A DNA stretch of 64,000 nt from contig NZ_PTXN01000004.1 in assembly GCF_012726345.1 (NCBI RefSeq), forward strand, positions 212,101 through 276,100. Reading direction: 5' to 3'. Positions 57,902 through 64,000 of the stretch are shown piece after piece (positions within the stretch are counted from its first letter, which is position 1; each line of letters begins with the position of its first letter). Both the position numbers and the translations under genes were made by a program. The notes below the pieces were generated by a model. It ran no database searches, was not told where the DNA came from, and was given only the letters and a program-made list of their open reading frames with translations. The DNA is from Marinomonas sp. UCMA 3892. GTDB lineage: Bacteria > Pseudomonadota > Gammaproteobacteria > Pseudomonadales > Marinomonadaceae.

Positions 57902-58681
57902 ATGACAATAAAAGTGACTGTGTGGGGGGAAAATGTCCATGAAAAAACTAATAAAGTGGTCGCCCGCATTTATCCTGATGGTATGCATAACTGCATTGCT
58001 GCAGGCTTGAATGAAGATCAGGATATTGAAGCAACTAGTGTTACTTTGCAGGATAAAGAGCATGGTCTTACCGAAGAAAAACTAGAAAACACAGATGTTT
58101 TGATTTGGTGGGGGCATGCTGCTCATGGTGATGTTGCGGATGAAATTGTTGATCGGGTCCAGAAGCGTGTACTTGAGGGAATGGGGTTATTAGTCCTTCA
58201 CTCCGGTCATTATGCCAAAATATTTAAACGTTTAATGGGAACTACCTGTTCTCTAAAATGGCGTGAGGCTGGTGAACGTGAACGACTCTGGGTGGTTAAC
58301 CCTGGTCATCCTATTGTTCAAGGCGTGGGAGACTATATTGAGTTACCTCATACTGAAATGTATGGCGAACCGTTTGCCGTACCAAATCCAGATGAAGTAA
58401 TTTTCATCAGTGCATTTGAGGGGGGGGAAGTATTCCGTTCAGGTCTTGTCTATCGTCGTGGTAATGGCAAAATATTCTATTTCCGTCCGGGCCATGAAAC
58501 CTATCCAATTTACTATGATGACAAGGTGAAACGCGTTCTAAAAAATGCGGTGAAATGGTCACAGCCTGAGGGTAGCCGTTGGATCGACTCATGTCCTTGT
58601 GTCCCTGCTGATCAAGCTCCAAACCCTATTGAAGTTAAAGGCGAAGGTTTGCATAAGCCTGGTGAAGAGGGCTTCAAATAA
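57902..58681 (+). CDS. thuA: ThuA-like trehalose utilisation protein
   Basis: The protein has 259 residues of the ThuA family (GATase1-like fold). Visible elements are [40 protein letters not shown] and [16 protein letters not shown]. In Sinorhizobium ThuA/ThuB take part in trehalose and related disaccharide use through 3-keto sugars. It follows the operators with an AGGAG site and overlaps the next gene by one base. Confidence 0.85.
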   Translation: MTIKVTVWGENVHEKTNKVVARIYPDGMHNCIAAGLNEDQDIEATSVTLQDKEHGLTEEKLENTDVLIWWGHAAHGDVADEIVDRVQKRVLEGMGLLVLHSGHYAKIFKRLMGTTCSLKWREAGERERLWVVNPGHPIVQGVGDYIELPHTEMYGEPFAVPNPDEVIFISAFEGGEVFRSGLVYRRGNGKIFYFRPGHETYPIYYDDKVKRVLKNAVKWSQPEGSRWIDSCPCVPADQAPNPIEVKGEGLHKPGEEGFK

Positions 58682-59730
58682 TGATTCGTATCGGCATTAT
58701 TGGGACTGGCGGTATGGCGCGAGTTCACGCAGAAGAGTTTTCAAAAATAGCCAATTGCGAAGTGGTCGCGGCATGCGATCTAAATGCTTCGCGCCTTGCA
58801 AGCTTTGTTGAGGCTCATAATATTCCTTATGCCTTTGGATCGGTAGAGGCTCTACTAAGCAGCGGTCAGGTGGACGCAGTCTCTATTGTGACACCAGATC
58901 CATTTCACAAAAACCTATCGATTCAAGCACTTGAAGCGGGAATGCATGTGTTATGTGAAAAACCATTAGCACTCAATGCATCGGATGCCAAAGAAATGGC
59001 TGACGCTGCGAAAAAAGCTAAGTGCATAAATATGGTTAATTTAAGTTATCGAAATGCTCATTCGTTACAAAAAGCACGAGAGCTTATTGCAATGGGACGT
59101 ATCGGTAATATTCGTCATGTAGAAGCAAGCTATTTGCAGAGTTGGTTAGTATCTCCTAAATGGGGGGATTGGAAGACCGAAGATACTTGGTTGTGGCGAC
59201 TATCAAGTGCGCATGGCAGTAAAGGTGTACTAGGCGATGTAGGTGTTCACATACTCGACTTTGTTCGCTTTCCCGTTGGTGATTTTGCGAGTGTGAACTG
59301 TACTCTAACAACCTTCGACAAAGCTGAAAATAATCAGATTGGTGAATACCATCTCGATGCCAATGATAGTGCTTTGATCACTGCTCGAATGAACAATGGA
59401 GCCATGGCGTCTATTCATGCCTCCCGTTGGGCAACTGGGCATCTTAATGATTTGCGCTTAGTGATTCATGGTGACAAAGGTGCAGTGAAAGTCTCGCTAC
59501 AATTAGACCAAGAATGGGATCGTTTGGAAGTATGCTTAGATGACGATGTTATTGACTGTGTGTGGAAAGAACTTAAATGTGACCACACACCGAATATATA
59601 CCAGCGTTTTATTCAAAGCATTCTGTCTGGCGTACAGGACCAGCCTGACTTCGAAGCAGGATTGCAGGTACAACGCGTGCTGGATGCCTGTGAACAATCA
59701 GATCAGTCAGGTCAGACTGTACTGCTTTAG
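58681..59730 (+). CDS. thuB: Gfo/Idh/MocA oxidoreductase (ThuB-like)
   Basis: The protein has 349 residues. Nucleotide-binding GIIGTGGMARVHAEEF opens it, then SIVTPDPFHK and CEKPLALNASDA, where the Lys is catalytic. Its position right after thuA fits ThuB, an NAD(P)-dependent dehydrogenase acting on 3-keto or inositol-like sugars. The symbol is given by context. Confidence 0.8.
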   Translation: MIRIGIIGTGGMARVHAEEFSKIANCEVVAACDLNASRLASFVEAHNIPYAFGSVEALLSSGQVDAVSIVTPDPFHKNLSIQALEAGMHVLCEKPLALNASDAKEMADAAKKAKCINMVNLSYRNAHSLQKARELIAMGRIGNIRHVEASYLQSWLVSPKWGDWKTEDTWLWRLSSAHGSKGVLGDVGVHILDFVRFPVGDFASVNCTLTTFDKAENNQIGEYHLDANDSALITARMNNGAMASIHASRWATGHLNDLRLVIHGDKGAVKVSLQLDQEWDRLEVCLDDDVIDCVWKELKCDHTPNIYQRFIQSILSGVQDQPDFEAGLQVQRVLDACEQSDQSGQTVLL

Positions 59731-59756
59731 ATTGAGTCACTTTAGGAGACAGTGGG

Positions 59757-60893
59757 ATGGCGATATTACGATGGGGAATGGTGGGCGGTGGAGATGGTGC
59801 GTTTATTGGCGATGTTCACCGTATGGCCGCTCGTCTGGATGGAGGCTACCAGCTTGTCGCTGGTTGCTTCTCTTCTAACTTTGAAAGAACAAAAGCATCC
59901 GCTAAATTACTAGGTGTGGAAGCAGACCGCGCCTACTCTGACTTTAATGCCATGGCTGAGGTGGAAAGCCAACGAGAAGATGGTATTCAGGTGGTGAGTA
60001 TTGTTACGCCTAATTTTTTGCATTATGACAATGTTAAGGCTTTTTTAGATCACGGAATTGCTGTGATTTGTGAAAAACCACTTACGGTTTCATTGCTACA
60101 AGCTCAAGAATTACAGACTTTGGCAAAGGAGCGAAACACTTTTCTTGCTGTGACCTACAACTATGTTGAAAATCCTATGGTTAAAGTTGCACGAGAATTG
60201 GTCAAAAATGGCGAGTTAGGTGAGTTGTTAATGGTAGATGCCTATTATCTACAAGATTGGCTGGCCGCAGATATTGAAAATTCTGATCAAAAACAAGCTG
60301 CTTGGCGTACTGACCCTGCTAAGGCTGGACGTGCAGGATGTTTAGGTGACATAGCCATACATGCTTATAATTTGGTTAGTTATTTGATTGGTTATTCTGC
60401 ATCGTCGGTAAATGCACGCTTGGCTACTTTTGTCGCAGGGAGAAGAGTTGATGACCATGCGGATATTCAATTAGGTTACAGTGACAATATACTGCAAGGT
60501 CGGATATTGGCTTCACAAGTAATGACGGGACATGAAAATGATCTTGGTTTTCGTTTAACCGGTCGTGGAGCAACGCTTGAGTGGCGTCAAGAGGATCCTA
60601 ATGTGCTGTGGTTTAAGCCAATGGGAGCGCCAGCTCAACGATTGACTCGAAATGGCTCGGGTTACCCGGAGCGTTTAAACGCTTTGTGTCGTATTCCAGC
60701 AGGCCATCCAGAAGGTTACTTAGAAGCTTTTTCAAATGTATATAAACATATACGGTTAGCATTATCGGAAAAGGACTTTTTGTATTACCCAAATGTCGAT
60801 CTGGCGGTTAAGGATATGGGTTTTGTTGAAGCGTGTTTACAGTCCCATGACCAAGGTAATTGGTGTGAAGTTGAGTACATAATTCAGGAATAA
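59757..60893 (+). CDS. Second Gfo/Idh/MocA oxidoreductase
   Basis: The protein has 378 residues. GMVGGGDGAFIGDVHRMAARLDG is the nucleotide-binding start and ICEKPLTVS the catalytic Lys region. It is clearly a paralogue of a different branch from the preceding dehydrogenase. Two such enzymes together could do reversible oxidation and reduction at C3 of a disaccharide (inference). A long hairpin follows. Confidence 0.85.
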   Translation: MAILRWGMVGGGDGAFIGDVHRMAARLDGGYQLVAGCFSSNFERTKASAKLLGVEADRAYSDFNAMAEVESQREDGIQVVSIVTPNFLHYDNVKAFLDHGIAVICEKPLTVSLLQAQELQTLAKERNTFLAVTYNYVENPMVKVARELVKNGELGELLMVDAYYLQDWLAADIENSDQKQAAWRTDPAKAGRAGCLGDIAIHAYNLVSYLIGYSASSVNARLATFVAGRRVDDHADIQLGYSDNILQGRILASQVMTGHENDLGFRLTGRGATLEWRQEDPNVLWFKPMGAPAQRLTRNGSGYPERLNALCRIPAGHPEGYLEAFSNVYKHIRLALSEKDFLYYPNVDLAVKDMGFVEACLQSHDQGNWCEVEYIIQE

Positions 60894-60914
60894 CTGCAAA
60901 GCAGTAGCCTGTTT

Positions 60915-60955
60915 ACTAGCCCGTTACAAAGTAATTAATTTTGTAACGGGCTAGT
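60915..60955. terminator. Hairpin after the dehydrogenase genes
   Basis: ACTAGCCCGTTACAAA pairs with TTTGTAACGGGCTAGT, nine-base loop. The U-tract is weak. Confidence 0.6.
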
Positions 60956-61137
60956 AGTGACTATCATGTTATTTTTCTTATGTTGCATTCTATTTCAAGC
61001 GAATAAAAGACATGCTCATTGCGCCAAATAGCCAATGTGAAACCAATCTCTTGATAAAACATCGGTTATTTCCTTTCTCTCTACTGTTTGTGAAGTCCAA
61101 AATGTCCAGCGTGTTAGCAACCATTGTTACTTTCCTT

Positions 61138-61310
61138 TCAAGGTGAGGTCGCCATTGCGTCATTGCTAAATGACCATTCTTCAGTTTGGTTGGTTGAAAT
61201 AATGATCATTAGGTCTGTTGGATTAAGCCCGACAGAAATTTGTAGTTTTGCTAATAGCGTTTGATAGAAAACTTCTTTGGTTTTGGTGTCTCTAGGTTTA
61301 CCTGCTGTAA
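61138..61310 (-). pseudogene. Tautomerase-family remnant (3' part)
   Basis: Read on the minus strand, the frame ending at 61138 gives ITAGKPRDTKTKEVFYQTLLAKL, then GLNPTDLMIIISTNQTEEWSFSND. This is the second half of a 4-oxalocrotonate-tautomerase-like protein (RSxELK, RPEDVxIxL and ENWSFG positions). The 5' half is missing, and the frame is closed by a TAA near 61310, beside the LysR remnant. Confidence 0.7.
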
Positions 61311-61682
61311 TTTATTGGTGTTCCAGAGGCTCTTGCTGATCCACAAATGCCATTGTCGTTAGTATTATTTGAGAGCCCGTGTTTACTGCGCGAAACGGCG
61401 ATAAAAGCGTTAGATGCAAGAGAAATTCCGTGGCGGGTGGCTATGTCTAGTCATAGTTTATCTGGAGTGTGGTCTGCAACAGAAGCGGGTTTAGGTATTA
61501 CGGTTCGTACTCCAGCCGGTCGTCCTGACTCATTGGTCGTTCTAGAAAAAGAATGGTTACCAAGGTTGCCAGATCTTATGCTTTGTCTTATGCAAGCAGA
61601 CGGATTGAATACAGCCGCTCAGAGTTTGAAAGAAACCGTGCTGGATGAGCTTAAACAGACTTTCCCTCGCTGGGTTTATTAG
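61311..61682 (+). pseudogene. LysR-family regulator remnant (C-terminal part)
   Basis: The open frame from 61311 reads GVPEALADPQMPLSLVLFESPCLLRETAIKAL..., then SLSGVWSATEAGLGITVRTP, the C-terminal half of a LysR substrate-binding domain. The helix-turn-helix and first half are gone. It abuts the tautomerase remnant on the other strand: one deletion seems to have removed both 5' ends and the shared promoter. Confidence 0.75.
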
Positions 61683-61694
61683 TATGAGTCTGCC

Positions 61695-62297
61695 CTAACC
61701 TTCCACTGGCTCGCTATTTTTTATTCCGCTGTTGAGTCGATTGACGATGCGTTCTTGGGCACGTTTTAAAAAGTCAGTTTGCAGTGGTTTGTCAAAAGAT
61801 CGTGCAATGGCGACGGTTCCCACTAATGAAACAACTGTCTCTTCTGCTAGTGCTTCGGCTTCTTGGCTGCCACGCTTTTTCAGAATCTCTGCAAGGCGTT
61901 CAACCAAGCTATCGAAACAAGCTTGATAGGCTTGGCGAACTTTCTCTTCTTTGTGGGCTGCGTCGGTGACTAGAAATTCCAAAGGGGATGGATGCTCTTT
62001 GTCATTGCGGCTCCAGCTTAAATATCGAGTGACCAAGGCTTTTAAATGGGTTTCATTGCTTTCGGTTTTTTTATCATTTCGCGCCCAAAAACCATTAGAT
62101 GTGGCGAACTGCATGGCTGCTTCATATAGGCTGCTCTTGCCGGAAAAATGCGCATAAAAGGCACCGTGTGTCATGTTGGCTTTTTTCATGATTTGAGTAA
62201 GCGTGACGCGATCAAAGCCGTTCGAGCAAAATAGTTTTGCTGCGGCTTGTAATATCCGTTGTCTAGTTTGTTCTTTGTGTCTTGGTGTGTAAGACAT
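61695..62297 (-). CDS. TetR-family transcriptional regulator
   Basis: The protein has 200 residues. N-terminal helix-turn-helix: RQRILQAAAKLFCSNGFDRVTLTQIMKKANMTHGAFYAHFSGKSSLY. A C-terminal ligand domain follows, similar to the AcrR/NemR group. It is divergent from the FabF-like gene, which it may control. Confidence 0.85.
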   Translation of the reverse strand: MSYTPRHKEQTRQRILQAAAKLFCSNGFDRVTLTQIMKKANMTHGAFYAHFSGKSSLYEAAMQFATSNGFWARNDKKTESNETHLKALVTRYLSWSRNDKEHPSPLEFLVTDAAHKEEKVRQAYQACFDSLVERLAEILKKRGSQEAEALAEETVVSLVGTVAIARSFDKPLQTDFLKRAQERIVNRLNSGIKNSEPVEG

Positions 62298-62426
62298 AGT
62301 TAAAACCTCCTAGGTAAGTTCCTTTGTATCCCATTATAAATCGGATTCTAAATATTATCTTGATCATATATAGACTCACTCTAGCATGGTGGCTTTCTTT
62401 TTGCTGAAACTTAAGAGGGTTATCAC

Positions 62427-63695
62427 ATGTCGCTTAAAGAACGTATTGTTATTACCGGTATGGGGCTGGTTTCACCACTTGGTTTGGGTGTGGCGTCGGT
62501 TTGGGATCGATTGGTTCGTGGTGAATCTGGCATTCGCTTGCTACCGACGACCTTGTCTGAAGGGCTAAACACTCATATTGCGGGACAGGTGCCTAGTCAT
62601 ACGGAACAGGCGAATGGTTTGAATGAATCGGACTATCTGTCACCTAAAGATCGTAAACGTGTCGATCTGTTTACATTATTTGCTCTGGCAGCGGCAGAAG
62701 AAGCGCTTTTTCAAGCGAATTGGCACCCTACATCTGTCGACGATCAAGAAGCCACCGCCACCATCATTGCTACTGGCATTGGTGGTTTACCGACGATCAC
62801 TCAAGCCCACACAACCTTAGTAGAACAAGGCGCTCGACGCTTATCTCCTTTCACCGTTCCGGCTTTTCTTGCCAATCTTGCGGCAGGTAATGTGTCTATC
62901 AAATATGGTTTCAAAGGGCCGATTGGCACTCCGGTGACAGCTTGTGCCGCGGGTGTACAGGCGATTGGTGATGCAATGCGTCTATTGCGTACGGGAGAGG
63001 CTAAAGTTGCGCTAGCGGGCGGCACGGAAGCTTGTATTGATCCCTTGTCTCTTGCTGGATTTGGGGCACTCAAGGCGCTTTCTACGCGAAATGATGCTCC
63101 CGAAAAAGCCTCACGGCCTTTCGATAAAGATCGGGAAGGCTTTGTGATGGGGGAAGGTGCAGGACTTGTTGTGCTAGAAACGCTGGAACATGCCTTAGCA
63201 CGAGGCGCGACTCCGCTGGTTGAGATCGTTGGTTACGGCACCAGTGGCGATGCCTATCACCTGACGTCTGGGCCAGAAAATGGCGAAGGTGCCGCGCGAG
63301 CAATGCAAACGGCATTAACTATGGCTGGCATTTCAGCTGAGCAAATTGGCTACGTAAATGCTCATGCGACATCCACCCCGGTGGGGGATCGAGGCGAGAT
63401 AAACGCCTTGCGTCGAGTGTTTGGTGAAAAAGTCACAGAGGTGGCGATCTCTTCAACTAAGTCCGCGACAGGTCATTTGTTGGGAGCTGCGGGTGGCGTC
63501 GAAACCATTTTCAGTGCGCAAGCACTTATCACAGGTGTTCTACCACCAACTCTTAACCTTGAGAACCCAGAAGACAGCATGGCCGATTTGGATCTTATCC
63601 CATTGGTTTCACGTGAAAAAAGTGTCGAGTACGTGCTTTGTAATGGCTTTGGTTTTGGTGGTGTTAACGCAGCGATTATCTTGAAACGTTATTAA
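62427..63695 (+). CDS. fabF: Beta-ketoacyl-ACP synthase II-like (FabF)
   Basis: The protein has 422 residues of the thiolase fold. Catalytic Cys in TPVTACAAG, His in NAHATSTPVGD and in STKSATGHLLGAAGG, then the C-terminal NGFGFGGVNAAIIL, all as in FabF. There is no acpP, fabG or fabD nearby, so this is a stand-alone, probably accessory, copy under TetR control rather than the housekeeping fab cluster. A weaker parS-like site lies near its 3' end. Confidence 0.85.
   Translation: MSLKERIVITGMGLVSPLGLGVASVWDRLVRGESGIRLLPTTLSEGLNTHIAGQVPSHTEQANGLNESDYLSPKDRKRVDLFTLFALAAAEEALFQANWHPTSVDDQEATATIIATGIGGLPTITQAHTTLVEQGARRLSPFTVPAFLANLAAGNVSIKYGFKGPIGTPVTACAAGVQAIGDAMRLLRTGEAKVALAGGTEACIDPLSLAGFGALKALSTRNDAPEKASRPFDKDREGFVMGEGAGLVVLETLEHALARGATPLVEIVGYGTSGDAYHLTSGPENGEGAARAMQTALTMAGISAEQIGYVNAHATSTPVGDRGEINALRRVFGEKVTEVAISSTKSATGHLLGAAGGVETIFSAQALITGVLPPTLNLENPEDSMADLDLIPLVSREKSVEYVLCNGFGFGGVNAAIILKRY
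63605..63620. promoter_or_regulatory. parS: Weaker parS-like site 4 (inside fabF)
   Basis: GGTTTCACGTGAAAAA matches parS at 14 of 16 bases and has the central TTTCACGTGAAA. It may be a lower-affinity site or chance. Confidence 0.45.
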
Positions 63696-63714
63696 TCTAT
63701 CGAGCAATAAAGTA

Positions 63715-64000
63715 TGTCTCGTCCTAAAATACGTTGACGATTTTTGTTAAGCCAGTATGGATTCCATACTGGCTTTTTCATGCACTTCTTCTGGTGTTTT
63801 CATATTTAGACTTAAGTGAGGTCGATACCTATTATAAATATCAATAGACTCACTAATATGCCTTTCTAACTCTTTAAAAGTTCTGCATCTTCCAATCAAA
63901 AATTCTTGCTTCAATATGCCATTCACCCTTTCTGCTAACGCATTTTGGTAGCAGTCATAGCCATCTGTCATCGACGGTCGTATTTTATTACGTTGTAATT
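63715..64000 (-). mobile_element. IS3-family insertion sequence, right-truncated by window edge
   Basis: The likely terminal sequence TGTCTCGTCCTAAAATACG starts at 63715, 20 bases after the fabF stop. The transposase frame runs from inside it off the window. Confidence 0.7.
63747..64000 (-). CDS. IS3-family transposase OrfB, C-terminal part
   Basis: The frame is open to the right edge. It reads RPSMTDGYDCYQNALAERVNG, then ILKQEFL and YNRYRPHLSLNMKTPEEV, the end of the rve integrase core with the Glu of the DDE triad, followed by the typical IS3 C-terminus. The N-terminal part is outside the window. Confidence 0.85.
   Translation of the reverse strand, partial: LQRNKIRPSMTDGYDCYQNALAERVNGILKQEFLIGRCRTFKELERHISESIDIYNRYRPHLSLNMKTPEEVHEKASMESILA

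Noticed and set aside
60970..61070. Short minus-strand frame beginning MFYQEIGF
   Set aside because: Too short, no ribosome site beyond GGAAAT, and no recognisable motif; may be part of degraded DNA.

Overview
The window reads as the replication-origin region of a marine gammaproteobacterium, most like Marinomonas or a close relative in the Oceanospirillales (inference from gene order and protein character; no search was run). The chromosomal core starts at about 22.7 kb and has the classic order mnmE-yidC-rnpA-rpmH | oriC | dnaA-dnaN-recF-gyrB. It is followed by def-fmt-rsmB-trkA-trkH with a divergent dprA. Seven DnaA boxes lie between rpmH and dnaA, and four parS-like sites are scattered from 44.6 to 63.6 kb, as expected close to an origin.

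Bases 1 to about 22,726 appear to be a genomic island. A tyrosine integrase (21385-22545) sits against the 3' end of mnmE. The last 18 bases of mnmE match, from memory, the attachment site that SGI1-type islands use in trmE/mnmE at 17 of 18 positions. The other end of the island lies beyond the left edge of the window. From left to right the island holds: (a) a plus-strand module of a PfkB kinase-nucleoside deoxyribosyltransferase fusion, a QueC-like ATPase and a SagB-type nitroreductase; (b) a convergent, translationally coupled pair of a D12-class adenine methyltransferase and an OGG-type DNA glycosylase; (c) a possible MobI-like mobilisation gene beside a 530-base repeat-rich region that resembles an oriT; (d) an AlpA regulator, a DUF927 ATPase, a second helix-turn-helix protein and a 49-residue Cys/His-containing small protein; (e) a transglutaminase-like orphan; (f) a potassium block with kdpFABC-porin-kdpDE, then a KdpD-like orphan kinase, a second TrkH and an ApbE flavin transferase. 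Module (a)+(b) combines nucleobase chemistry with DNA modification and base excision, and is the best candidate for an undescribed, possibly defensive, system.

From 33 to 44 kb the core carries a qorB-like reductase with its HxlR regulator. Next comes a siderophore uptake locus (FhuF-like reductase with an apparent frameshift, TonB receptor, AraC regulator, MFS transporter, two Fur-box-like sites). It is followed by gmhB, a YbaK deacylase and the housekeeping TrkH/TrkA potassium system. From 44 to 50.6 kb lie rsmB, fmt, def, dprA, hslR and cysQ.

From 50.7 to 60.9 kb is a disaccharide locus of the thu/agl type: a GH13 glucosidase, an ABC importer, a LacI regulator, ThuA and two Gfo/Idh/MocA dehydrogenases. 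Four LacI-type operators flank the regulator. The right end has remnants of a divergent tautomerase/LysR pair that lost both 5' ends, a TetR regulator, a FabF-like synthase and the end of an IS3-family element cut by the window edge.
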